From Candidatus Sphingomonas colombiensis (GTDB lineage: Bacteria; Pseudomonadota; Alphaproteobacteria; Sphingomonadales; Sphingomonadaceae): a stretch of DNA of 64,000 bases. Positions 49,644-59,150 of the stretch are shown here, one piece after another (the first letter of the stretch is position 1; every line of letters begins with the position of its first letter). The position numbers and the translations under genes were made by a program. The stretch covers positions 3,131,001 through 3,195,000 of the forward strand of contig CP119315.1 in the NCBI GenBank assembly GCA_029202845.1, in the 5' to 3' direction. The notes under the pieces were generated by a model. It was given only the letters and a program-made list of their open reading frames with translations, was not told the DNA's origin and did no database searches.

Positions 49644-50086
49644 TCCGTCTCAACGATCCGGCAGCGACCGAGGCGATCGGCGCGTCGCTCGCCGCGGTGC
49701 TTGCGCCCGGCGACGTGGTGACACTCGATGGGCCGCTTGGCGCGGGCAAGACCAGCATCGCGCGCGGGCTGCTCGCGGCGCTTGGGCTGGCGGGAGAGGC
49801 GCCTTCGCCGAGCTTCGCGATCGTCCAGCCCTATGCGCCGCCCGAAGTGCGGTTGCCGGTGCTCCACGTCGATCTTTATCGCATCGATGACCCGAGCGAG
49901 ATGGACGAACTCGGGCTGAACGAGGCGCGATACGATTCCGCGCTGCTGGTGGAATGGCCGGAGCACGCAGGGCCGAACGCCTGGCCCGATGCGCTGCGGA
50001 TCAGGCTGGAGATCCTGCCGGACGGCGCACGCGGCTTGACTTGGCAAGCGCCCCCGGCTTGGGAAAGGCGATGGCGACCGACATGA
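49640..50086 (+). CDS. tsaE: tRNA threonylcarbamoyladenosine biosynthesis ATPase TsaE
   Basis: The 148-residue product has Walker A LDGPLGAGKTSIARGLL, the conserved SPSFAIVQPY and HVDLYRIDDPSEMDELGL. It is the ATPase that works with TsaB and TsaD in forming t6A at position 37 of ANN-decoding tRNAs. It overlaps divL (ATGA) and is overlapped by amgK (ATGA), so it is embedded in a coupled operon. Confidence 0.93.
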   Translation: MIRLNDPAATEAIGASLAAVLAPGDVVTLDGPLGAGKTSIARGLLAALGLAGEAPSPSFAIVQPYAPPEVRLPVLHVDLYRIDDPSEMDELGLNEARYDSALLVEWPEHAGPNAWPDALRIRLEILPDGARGLTWQAPPAWERRWRPT

Positions 50087-51057
50087 TTCCTCCCGCCGGC
50101 GCCGGCGCCTTCCTCGCGGCCCACGGCTGGGCCGGGGCCAAGATCGCGCCGCTGGCGGGTGATGCTTCCTTCAGGCGATATTTCCGGGTGACGGAAGGCG
50201 CGCGACGCGGCGTGCTGATGGATGCGCCGCCGCCGCATGAAGATCCACGTCCGTTCATCGCCATCGCGCGCTGGCTCATCGAACGCGGTTTCGCCGCGCC
50301 CGCGATCCACGCGGCGGACGAGGCCGCCGGCCTGGTGCTGATCGAGGATTTTGGCGACGATCGGATGCGCGAGGCGATCGAAAGCGATCCCGATGCGACC
50401 ATGCGGCTCTATGCGGCGGCGATCGACCTGCTGGTCGAGCTGCGCGGGCATGACGCGATGGCCGGGCTGCGTCCGTACGATTTCGCCGAATTGCAGCGCG
50501 AGGCTGCGCTGCTGGTGGAATGGTATTGCCCCGCGATCGGGCTCGACGTGGATGTCGCCGGCTATCAGGCCGCGTGGAACGCGGTGCTGGCGCGTGCGAT
50601 CCCCGAACACCCGGTGACGGTGTTGCGTGACTATCATGTCGAAAATCTGATGCTGATCCCGGCCGGGCTGGGGCTGCTCGATTTTCAGGACGCGCTTGCC
50701 GGCCATGCCGCTTACGATCTCGTGTCGCTGTTGCAGGATGCGCGGCGTGACGTGGATCCCGCGATCGAAGAGGCGATGCTCGCGCGCTATCGCGCGGAAA
50801 CCGGCGAGGGCGAGGCGTTCCTCGATGCTTATCATGTGCTCGGCGCGCAGCGGAACGCGAAGATCGTCGGCATCTTCACGCGGCTGTGGAAGCGCGACGG
50901 CAAGCCGCGCTATCCGGGGCTGTGCCCGCGCGTCTGGGCCTATCTGGAGCGCGACCTGACCTATCCCGCGCTTGCGCCGGTCGCGGCATGGTTCGATGCG
51001 AATATCCCGCCGGAATTGCGCGGCGACCCGATGATCCTGGCAGAGCGAGTGCGATGA
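50083..51057 (+). CDS. amgK: N-acetylmuramate/N-acetylglucosamine kinase AmgK
   Basis: The 324-residue product has the aminoglycoside-phosphotransferase fold: GDASFRRYFRVTE near the N-terminus, VLIEDFGDDRM, the catalytic loop VLRDYHVENLML and the metal-binding LLDFQDALAGHAAYDLVSLLQD. Because a MurU-type uridylyltransferase gene follows immediately (ATGA overlap), the best reading is AmgK, which phosphorylates anomeric MurNAc/GlcNAc in cell wall recycling and bypasses fosfomycin-sensitive MurA. The start at ATG 50083 overlaps tsaE by four bases; ATG 50071 is an alternative. Confidence 0.85.
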   Translation: MIPPAGAGAFLAAHGWAGAKIAPLAGDASFRRYFRVTEGARRGVLMDAPPPHEDPRPFIAIARWLIERGFAAPAIHAADEAAGLVLIEDFGDDRMREAIESDPDATMRLYAAAIDLLVELRGHDAMAGLRPYDFAELQREAALLVEWYCPAIGLDVDVAGYQAAWNAVLARAIPEHPVTVLRDYHVENLMLIPAGLGLLDFQDALAGHAAYDLVSLLQDARRDVDPAIEEAMLARYRAETGEGEAFLDAYHVLGAQRNAKIVGIFTRLWKRDGKPRYPGLCPRVWAYLERDLTYPALAPVAAWFDANIPPELRGDPMILAERVR

Positions 51058-51809
51058 GCCGACCCAAAGCGATCCGCCCCGATCCCGGCGGCAAAGTGCC
51101 CAAAACCGCGATGGTGATGGCGGCGGGCCTTGGCAAAAGGATGCGTCCGCTCACCGCGACGCGGCCCAAGCCACTGGTCGAGGTGGCGGGCAAGGCTTTG
51201 CTCGATCATGTGTTCGATCGGCTGAAGGCGGCCGGCGTCGAGCGCGCCGTGGTCAACGTCCATTATCTCGCCGACGCGCTCGAAGCGCATTTGCGCAATC
51301 GCATCTCCGGGATCGAGATCGTCATTTCCGATGAACGCGGCCGGCTGATGGAAACGGGCGGCGGGCTGGTGCAGGCGCGCGACCTGCTCGGCGACGAACC
51401 GTTCCTCTACGTCAACAGCGACAATCTGTGGATCGACGGGCCGAGCGACGCGATCAGGCTGCTCGCCGCGCGCTGGGACGATGCGGCGATGGACGCGCTG
51501 CTGCTGATGGTGCCCTATGCCCGCGCGCACAATCACAGCGGGCAGGGCGATTTCCGCCTCGCGCCTGATGGGCGGATCACCGGCCGGCGCGGGCGCGGCC
51601 GGGTGGCGCCGTTCGTGTGGACCGGGGTGCAGATCATGCACCCGAGGCTGATCGCGGACTGGCCGGAGGGGCCGTTCTCCACCAATTTGTTCTGGGACCG
51701 CGCGATCGCGGCCGGTCGCGCATTCGGTACGGTGCATCAGGGCCTATGGTTCGATGTCGGCACGCCCGGCGCGATCAGGCGGACCGAGGATCTGCTCGCC
51801 GATGGCTGA
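51054..51809 (+). CDS. murU: N-acetylmuramate alpha-1-phosphate uridylyltransferase MurU
   Basis: The 251-residue nucleotidyltransferase has AMVMAAGLGKRMRPLTATRPKPLVEVAGKAL, the ETGGG motif, LYVNSDNLWID and GLWFDVGTPGAIRRTEDLL. Together with AmgK it would turn MurNAc-1-phosphate into UDP-MurNAc. On sequence alone it resembles sugar-1-phosphate guanylyl- or thymidylyltransferases; the specific call depends on the coupled amgK. It overlaps amgK by four bases and addB by eight. Confidence 0.83.
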   Translation: MSRPKAIRPDPGGKVPKTAMVMAAGLGKRMRPLTATRPKPLVEVAGKALLDHVFDRLKAAGVERAVVNVHYLADALEAHLRNRISGIEIVISDERGRLMETGGGLVQARDLLGDEPFLYVNSDNLWIDGPSDAIRLLAARWDDAAMDALLLMVPYARAHNHSGQGDFRLAPDGRITGRRGRGRVAPFVWTGVQIMHPRLIADWPEGPFSTNLFWDRAIAAGRAFGTVHQGLWFDVGTPGAIRRTEDLLADG

Positions 51810-54714
51810 GGGGCGGACGCCCCAACTCCACACGATCCCGGCGCACCGGGCCTTTGCCGACGCACTCGTCGCGGGATTGATGCGGCGATATGGCACGGAG
51901 CCGCTCGGCCTAGCGCGCGGGTTGGTGCTGGTGCCCAACAATCGCGCGAAGATCGCGATCACCGATGCGTTCGTGCGTGCGTCCGGCGGAGGGCTGGTGC
52001 TGCCGCGGCTGGTGGCGATCGGGGCCGACGATCTGGGTGAGGCGATCGGCGCCGCGCTCGATCCGGCGGACGACAGCGCGCCGGTGCCGCCGGCGATCGC
52101 ACCGCTCGCGCGGCGCATGGTCCTGTCGCGGCTGGTGCAGGAGGAACGCCCCGATCTCGACGCGGCGGAGGCCGTGCGGCTGGCGGGTGAACTCGCACGG
52201 ACGCTCGATCAGTTGATCGTCGAAGAGGTCGCGCCGTCACGGCTCGCGGAGTTGGATCTCGGGCCGGAACTGTCGGAACATTGGCAACGGGCGCTGGCCT
52301 CTTTCCGCATCGTGCTGGACCGCTGGCCGGAGGAACTGGCGCGGCTGGGGCGGATCGATCTGGCTGATCGCCGCGCGCGGCTGCTGACGCGGCTGGCGGA
52401 CAGGTGGGGGGATGCGCCGCCTTCCGGCTTCGTCTGCGCCGCGGGCATTACGGACTCCGCGCCCGCCGTCGCGCGATTGCTGCGCAGCATCGCGATGCTG
52501 CCCAACGGCATGGTCGTGCTGGCCGCGATCGATACCGCGATGCCGATCGAGGAATGGGATGCGCTCGGCCCGCACGCGAAGGACGATCGCCGCCGCGCGA
52601 TCGAGGTGCACCCGCAATTCCATCAGAAGCTGCTCCTCGAACGCATTGGCGTGGCGCGCGGCGAGGTGATGACCTGGCGCGACGGCAGCGATCATGATGC
52701 CTCGGCGGCGCGCGGCCGGGCGATCGCCAACGCGCTGGCGCCGGCCGATTTCACCGGAAAATGGACTGAGCTGGCTGCGGCGGATCGCCGGCTGGCCGGG
52801 GTGCGCGCCGCCGAATTCGCGACGCCCGCCGGAGAGGCACAGGCGATCGCGCTGGCGCTGCGCGAGGTGCTGGAAACGGAAGCGCGGACGGCGGCGCTCG
52901 TCACCCCGGATCGGGCGCTCGCGCGGCGCGTTGCCGCGCATTGCCAACGCTGGAAGATCGATATCGACGATACGGCCGGGCGCCCGCTTTCGATCTTGCC
53001 GCCGGGCACGTTGCTGAGCGCGATCGCGGAAGCCGCCGCGCAGGATTTCGCGCCACTGCCGTTGCTTACTCTGCTCAAACATCCGCTGGTCCGCGCGGGC
53101 GAGGGGCGCGCGGCGTGGCTGGATGGGGTGCGCCGGCTTGATCGCGCGCTGCGCGGGCCGCGTCCGGCACCGGGGCTCGCGGGCATCGACGCGAGACTGG
53201 CCGAGGATCGCTGGTGGAGCGAGGCGCGCGAATTGCTCGCCCCCATCGCGGCTGAACTTGGCGCGATGGATCGCCCGCTCACCGCCCGCATCGCCGCGTT
53301 GCGCGAGGCGGCGAGCGCGCTGGCGGGTGACGAGGCATGGCGAGGCCCCGCCGGGCGCGTCGCCGCCGATCTGCTCGCGGAACTGGAGGTGGAGGCGGTC
53401 GCCGGGCCGCGCGCGGTGTCGCTGGAGGATCTGCCGCCGATGCTGCGGCTGTTGATGGATGAGGCCGCCGCCCCGCCCGCGCCCGGCGGGCATCCGCGCC
53501 TCGCCATCTATGGCCTTATCGAGGCACGGTTGCAGACCGCCGATGTGATGATCCTCGGCGGACTGAACGAGGGCGTATGGCCGGGCACGCCCGCGCCCGA
53601 TCCGTGGCTGGCGCCACGCATCCGCGTCGCGCTGGGGCTGCCCGGGCTTGAGCGCCGCATCGGGGTCGCCGCGCATGATTTCGGGCATGGGCTCGGCGCG
53701 CCCGAGGTGCTGCTGACCCGCGCCCGGCGCGACGGCCGTTCCCCCACGCTCGCCTCGCGCTTCTGGCTTCGGCTGGAGGCGATGGCGGGGAAGGATTTCG
53801 TCCGCGCGCATGATCTGGAAAGCTGGGCGGAGGCGCTCGATCGCCCCGCCGAGCACCTTCCCGCGCCACGCCCGGCGCCGTCGCCGCCAACCGAGCAGCG
53901 CCCGCGCGAGATTTCCGTGACGCAGGTCGATCGACTGAAGGCCGATCCGTTCGCCTTTTATGCGCAGCGCATCCTGCGGCTCAGCGCGCTCGATCCGGTC
54001 GATGCCGATCCCACCGCCGCATGGCGCGGCACGGCGGTTCACGACGTGCTGGAGAAATGGGCGCGCGAGGATGATTGCGCGATCGACAAGCTGCGCCCGC
54101 GCGCGCTGGCGATGCTCGACGATCCGGCAGCTCATCCGTTGCTCCGTGCATTGTGGCAACCGCGCCTGATCGCCGCGATCGACTGGATCGCGGCGAAACT
54201 GGCGGCCCAGCGCGCCGCTGGTCGGGAGGTGCTGCGCGTCGAGGAAAAGGGCGCGGCGGAACTGGCCGGGGTCAAGCTCTCCGGCAAGTTCGACCGGATC
54301 GATCGCGCCGCGGATGGCGGGCTGGTGATCGTCGATTACAAGACCGGCAAGGCGCCATCTCCATCGGCTGTCCGCGCGGGTTTCTCGATGCAGCTCGGCC
54401 TGCTTGGCGCGATCGCGGAGGCGGGCGGCTTCGATGGGATCACCGGCTCGGCCGGGGGATTCGAATATTGGTCGCTGGCGAAATATCGCGACGAGTTCGG
54501 GCAGATCACTTCGCCGGTCGATCCCGCCGGCAAGAACAAGCGGATCGTCACCAGCGAGTTCGTCGGGCTGGCGCGCAACGTGTTCGCCGACGCTGCCGGC
54601 AAATGGCTCACGGGTGACGAGCCGTTCGTTGCCAAGCTCCACCCGGAATATGCCCCTTATGCCGACTACGATCAGTTGATGCGGCGCGACGAATGGTATG
54701 GCCGTGACCGCTGA
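51802..54714 (+). CDS. addB: Double-strand break repair protein AddB (alphaproteobacterial type)
   Basis: The 970-residue product has an inactivated helicase-like N-terminal half (GLVLVPNNRAKIAITDAFVR) and a C-terminal PD-(D/E)XK nuclease domain with ELAGVKLSGKFDRIDRAADGGLVIVDYKTGKAPS. It forms the AddAB helicase-nuclease that resects double-strand breaks for RecA, the counterpart of RecBCD. Start at ATG 51802, overlapping murU by eight bases; addA overlaps its end by 17 bases. Confidence 0.93.
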   Translation: MAEGRTPQLHTIPAHRAFADALVAGLMRRYGTEPLGLARGLVLVPNNRAKIAITDAFVRASGGGLVLPRLVAIGADDLGEAIGAALDPADDSAPVPPAIAPLARRMVLSRLVQEERPDLDAAEAVRLAGELARTLDQLIVEEVAPSRLAELDLGPELSEHWQRALASFRIVLDRWPEELARLGRIDLADRRARLLTRLADRWGDAPPSGFVCAAGITDSAPAVARLLRSIAMLPNGMVVLAAIDTAMPIEEWDALGPHAKDDRRRAIEVHPQFHQKLLLERIGVARGEVMTWRDGSDHDASAARGRAIANALAPADFTGKWTELAAADRRLAGVRAAEFATPAGEAQAIALALREVLETEARTAALVTPDRALARRVAAHCQRWKIDIDDTAGRPLSILPPGTLLSAIAEAAAQDFAPLPLLTLLKHPLVRAGEGRAAWLDGVRRLDRALRGPRPAPGLAGIDARLAEDRWWSEARELLAPIAAELGAMDRPLTARIAALREAASALAGDEAWRGPAGRVAADLLAELEVEAVAGPRAVSLEDLPPMLRLLMDEAAAPPAPGGHPRLAIYGLIEARLQTADVMILGGLNEGVWPGTPAPDPWLAPRIRVALGLPGLERRIGVAAHDFGHGLGAPEVLLTRARRDGRSPTLASRFWLRLEAMAGKDFVRAHDLESWAEALDRPAEHLPAPRPAPSPPTEQRPREISVTQVDRLKADPFAFYAQRILRLSALDPVDADPTAAWRGTAVHDVLEKWAREDDCAIDKLRPRALAMLDDPAAHPLLRALWQPRLIAAIDWIAAKLAAQRAAGREVLRVEEKGAAELAGVKLSGKFDRIDRAADGGLVIVDYKTGKAPSPSAVRAGFSMQLGLLGAIAEAGGFDGITGSAGGFEYWSLAKYRDEFGQITSPVDPAGKNKRIVTSEFVGLARNVFADAAGKWLTGDEPFVAKLHPEYAPYADYDQLMRRDEWYGRDR

Positions 54715-57700
54715 CGCGCTTGCCCCGCTGCCGCCGCTGCGTGGCGAACAACGCACCGCGAGCCGGCCGGACAGCCATGTGTGGCTTTCCGCCTCCGCCG
54801 GCACCGGCAAGACGCAGGTGCTTGCGGCGCGCGTCTTCCGGCTGTTGCTGCGCGGGGTGGAGCCGGGGGCGATCCTGTGCCTCACCTTCACCAAGGCAGG
54901 GGCCGCGGAGATGGCCGCGCGGATCAGCCAGCGGCTCGCCGCATGGGTGCGTGTGCCGGAAACCGCATTGGGGCAAGATCTGATCGCATTGGGCGAGGAG
55001 CCGACGCCGCAACGAATCGCGCTCGCCCGTACGCTGTTCGCCAAGGTGCTCGACGCGCCGGGCGGCGGGCTGCGCATTCAGACGATCCACGGCTTTTGCC
55101 AGGGGCTGCTCGCCGCATTCCCGGCTGAGGCGGGGCTCGTCCCCGGTTTCCGCCCGATCGAGCCGCGCGAGGAGGCGCTGCTGATGCGGCAGGCGCTGGG
55201 CGACTTGCTGGTCGATGCCGAACGCGAGGGGCGGAGCGGGCCGGTTGCGACGATCGGCGCGCTGTCGGTGCGGCTGGGCGAGGAAAAGGCCGAAGCGTTC
55301 CTGCGCGATTGCGCGCGCGCCAGCCGCGCGCTGGAGGCATTGCCGAGCGGCATCAGCCCCTATGTGCGGCGCGCGCTCGGCCTGCCCGATGGCGATGTCG
55401 AGGCGATGATCCGCGCGGCGTGTGGCGACGATGCGTTCGATCGGCGGGGGCTGGAGACGATTGCCGCGCTGAATCGTGAATGGGGCACCAAGAACGGCGT
55501 CGCGCGGGCGGAGGCGATCGCGATCTGGCTCGCGGCGAACGATGAACAGCGCGCCGCGACGCTCGATACGCTTCACACGATTTGGGCCAAGGCGGATGGC
55601 GATCCGCGCTCGTTCGGCAAGGGGCAGGCGCCGCAGGACGAGGCTTACGCCGATCTCGCGATGCGATTGTTCGAGACGTGCGGCGAGTTGCTCTCGCTGC
55701 GTGTTCGCGCCGCGTTCGCAGATCTCCTCGCGGACGCGTTGACCGTCGGGCGCGATTATGCGCGCGGCTATGCCGCCGCGAAGCGGCGCGTGGGAGCAGT
55801 CGATTTCGACGATCTTATCGCGGCGACGGTTGATCTGCTCGATCAGCCGGGGATCGGCGACTGGGTGCGCTTCAAGCTCGATCAGGTCACCGAACACGTC
55901 CTGATCGACGAAGCACAGGATACCAATGCGAACCAGTGGCGGATCGTCCGCGCGCTGGTCGATGAATATTTCGTCGGACGCGGCGTTCATGCGCCGTCGA
56001 CGCGCACGCTGTTCACGGTCGGCGATCACAAACAGGCGATCTTCGGCTTTCAGGGCACCGATCCGATCAACTTTGCCGCCGCCGAACATTATTTCGCGAT
56101 GCGCGCGAAAGACGTCGTCGGCGACGAGTTGATGCCCGACGACGAGCGCGGGCTGCCGTTCGAGAAGCTGTCGCTGGTCGCTTCGTTCCGCTCGACGCGG
56201 CCCGTGCTGGAATTCGTCGACGCGGCGATCGACCTGCTCGGGCATGAGGCGCTGGGCATGACGGAAACCGTGCCGACGCACGCCAGCGAGGTGCCCGGAC
56301 CCGGTGTGGTCGAGCTGTGGCCGCCGGTTTGCGCGGGGGCAGGCGAGGACGACGACGGCGAGGAACAATGGGTCGATGACGCGGTGCGCGAGAATGCCGC
56401 GCGCATCGCCAGGCAGGTCAGGGCATGGCTCGACGCCGGGCTGATGCTGGAGAGCAAGGGCCGTCCGCTTCGGCCCGAGGACGTGATGATCCTCGTCAAG
56501 CGGCGTGGCGAACTGGCGCAATTGCTCGTTGCGCGGCTGTATGCCGAAGGCGTGCCGGTCGCTGGTGTCGACCGGCTGCGGCTCAACGCTCCGCTCGCGG
56601 TGCAGGATCTGCTCGCCGCGATCCGCTTCGTGCTGCAACCCGACGACGATCTGAGCCTCGCCAGCCTGCTCGTCTCGCCGCTGATCGGGTGGACGCAGGA
56701 GGAACTGCTCGCCCGCGCCGTGCCCCGGACTGGAAGCCTGTGGCGTCATCTGTCGGCGCATCATCGCGGCCTGCTCGCGTCGCTCGATACGATGCTCGCG
56801 CGGGCGGATTTCACGACGCCCTATCAGTTTCTGGAGGAAATTCTTTCCGGCCAGCTCAGCGGTCGCCACAAGTTGCTCGAACGGCTGGGTGAGGAAGCGC
56901 GCGATCCGATCGAGGAGCTGCTTTCCGCCGCGCTCGATTTCGAGACGAGCGCTACGCCATCGCTCCAGCGGTTCCTCGACTGGTTCGATCGCGGCGAGGT
57001 GGAGATCGTGCGCGACGCCGCCCAGCCGCGGGATGCAGTGCGCGTGCTGACCGCGCACGGGGCGAAGGGGCTTCAGGCGCCGCTGGTGATCCTTGCCGAT
57101 GCCACCGCCGATCCGGATGCGGCGATGCGTGGCGGTTTGATGTGGCGCCCCGGCGACGCGATCGAGCCGCTCCCGGTGTTTCGCCCGCGCAAGGATGAAC
57201 GCGCCGGGGAGATTGACGAACTGGTCGCCGCCACCGAATTGCGCGAGCGGCAGGAGCATTGGCGCCTGTTCTATGTCGCCGCGACGCGCGCGGAGGAGCG
57301 GCTGGTGATCGCAGGCTCGCTCAGCGCGAAATGGGACGGACAGCCGCCGCCGGAAAGCTGGTATGGCGTTGCGGCGGCCACCTTCGACGCTTTGGGCGTG
57401 GCGGGGGAGGGCACGCGTAGTTTTGCCGGCGTCGCGCCACCCACCAGCGCCCGACCGCGCGGCGTGGCGCGCGCGGAGCAGGCGCAGGCCGCCGCCGTGC
57501 CGGACTGGGCACGGCGCCTTGCACCGCAGGAGGCCCGCCCGCCACGCCCGCTCGCGCCGTCGTCGCTGGGTGAAGATGCGGTCGCGAATCCGCCGCCGAC
57601 TCCGGCGATGCGCGCGGCGGCTGAGCGCGGGCGGCTGATCCACGCGTTGTTCGAGCGGCTTGCCGGCGGTGGCGCCCGCCGACCGCGCGCGCGCCGCCGA

Positions 57701-58149
57701 TCGCTGGCTCGCGCGACGTCGGAGCAGGTGACGCGATGCGGCGGAGCGCAATGAGGCGATCGCCGATGCCGCGGCGTTGCGGGTGATCGACGATCCGCAG
57801 CTTACGCCGCGCTGTTCGGCCCTGACGCCGCTCGGCGGAGGCCCCGATCAGCGCCGTGCTCAGCGATGGCATCGTCGTGGCTGGCACGGTCGATCGGCTG
57901 CTCGTTACCGACGCTCTGGTGCGGATCATCGATTTCAAGACCGGGCGGCAGGTACCGCGCGATATCAGTGAGGTGCCGCCTTATCATCTGCGGCAGATGG
58001 CGGCCTATGTCGCCGCGCTAAGCGTGATCTTCCCCGGTCGCGCGATCGAAGCGGCGCTGCTCTATACCAGCGGACCGGCGCTGCTGCCGCTTCCGGGCGA
58101 GCTGATGGCCCGACACAAGCCCAGCTATCCGGGCGCGGAGCAAAGTTAG
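54698..58149 (+). CDS. addA: Double-strand break repair helicase AddA, frame broken near the 3' end
   Basis: About 1,150 residues when joined. UvrD-type helicase motifs are present: SASAGTGKTQVLAARV (Walker A), LCLTFTKAGAAEMAARI, VLIDEAQDTNANQW (motif II), LVASFRSTRPVLEFVD, VRVLTAHGAKGLQAPLVIL and LFYVAATRAEERL. The C-terminal nuclease part continues in another frame from about 57856 with DALVRIIDFKTGRQVP and QMAAYVAALSVIFPGRAIEAALLYTSGP. Between about 57665 and 57830 the frame shifts several times (net two bases modulo three). The protein motifs on both sides are intact, so sequencing error is more likely than a true lesion. Confidence 0.85.
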
Positions 58150-58210
58150 CCGCACCCCCGTTGAGCGCGGGCGCGTCGCGCCCTACGTTAGCATCAAAGG
58201 AGATTCATTC

Positions 58211-58534
58211 ATGGCTACCAAGCAGATCACCGATGCGAGCTTCCACACGGACGTCATCCAGTCCGACAAGCCGGTGCTGGTCGATTTCTGGGCGGAATGG
58301 TGCGGCCCGTGCAAGATGATCGGCCCGAGCCTGGAGGAAATCTCCGAGGAACTGGGCGAACAGGTGACGATCGCCAAGCTCAACATCGATGAGAACCCCG
58401 ATGCGCCGGGCCGCTATGGCGTGCGCGGCATTCCCACGATGATCCTGTTCAAGGGCGGCAATCCGGCAGCGACCAAGGTCGGCGCCGAGCCCAAGGGCCG
58501 GATCAAGGCGTGGCTCGAAGGCGAGCTCGTCTAA
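58211..58534 (+). CDS. trxA: Thioredoxin
   Basis: The 107-residue product has the active site WAEWCGPCKMIGP, cis-proline motif GIPTMILF and usual length. It is the general disulfide reductase of the cytoplasm. It starts behind AAAGGAG, 61 bases after addA, and is convergent with the GST gene (three-base gap). Order addB-addA-trxA is common in alphaproteobacteria. Confidence 0.97.
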   Translation: MATKQITDASFHTDVIQSDKPVLVDFWAEWCGPCKMIGPSLEEISEELGEQVTIAKLNIDENPDAPGRYGVRGIPTMILFKGGNPAATKVGAEPKGRIKAWLEGELV

Positions 58535-58537
58535 GGA

Positions 58538-59149
58538 TCAGGAAAGCGGGATCATGACGTGGCTCGCGTAGCCACGTCGATCCTGCAAGCGGCGATACCA
58601 GTCCGCGATATGCGGCAGCTCGGGCCGCTCGATCGGCAGCGCGAACCAGGTGTGGATATAGACACCCATCGGTATGTCGCCGATGCCGAATTGCTCACCC
58701 GACAGCCAAGGGGTGCGGCTCAGCGCGTCATCGATGACCGTGAGCATCTTCGCACAAGCCGCCACCGAACGCGCGATCGCTTCGGCGTCGCGGTCCTCGG
58801 GCGCCTTGCGGACGAGGTTCAGGAACGCATCGCGCTGCGCCTCGCCGTAGAGAAACTGCCAGTCCATCCAGCGATCCGCCAGCGCGCGTTCCTGCAACGA
58901 TCCGTGCCAAAACCCGCCATTCGCGTGAACGTCGGCGAGATAGCGCAGGATCGCATTCGATTCCCACAGTACGAAATCGCCGTCCTCGATCGTCGGGATC
59001 AGGCGGTTGGGATTCTTGGCGAGATAGGCGGCGTCCATGCCGAACGCACCGCCGACGTCGATGCGCTCGTAAGGAAGCGCAAGCTCCTCCGCGAGCCACA
59101 CCACCTTCTTCACATTGTGCGAGTTGAGCCGGCCCCAAATTTTCAGCAT
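58538..59149 (-). CDS. Glutathione S-transferase family protein
   Basis: The 203-residue product has an N-terminal thioredoxin-fold domain (MLKIWGRLNSHNVKKVVWLAEELALPYERIDV, and LIPTIEDGDFVLWESNAILRYLA with the glutathione-binding ES) and an all-helical C-terminal domain with FGIGDIPMGVYIHTWFALPIE. The substrate is unknown. It starts one base after the argJ stop on the same strand and is likely cotranscribed with it. Confidence 0.9.
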   Translation of the reverse strand: MLKIWGRLNSHNVKKVVWLAEELALPYERIDVGGAFGMDAAYLAKNPNRLIPTIEDGDFVLWESNAILRYLADVHANGGFWHGSLQERALADRWMDWQFLYGEAQRDAFLNLVRKAPEDRDAEAIARSVAACAKMLTVIDDALSRTPWLSGEQFGIGDIPMGVYIHTWFALPIERPELPHIADWYRRLQDRRGYASHVMIPLS

Positions 59150-59150
59150 C

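Noticed and set aside
51054..51809. Mannose-1-phosphate guanylyltransferase as the product
   Set aside because: The motifs are generic for sugar nucleotidyltransferases, but the coupled kinase gene and the conserved tsaE-amgK-murU-addB order favour MurU.
54608..57751. A 1,047-codon open frame on the minus strand opposite addA, and similar long antisense frames opposite addB, divL, ahcY and groEL
   Set aside because: They mirror the codon structure of the real genes in GC-rich DNA, have low-complexity Arg/Ala/Gln/His-rich products and no recognisable domains.
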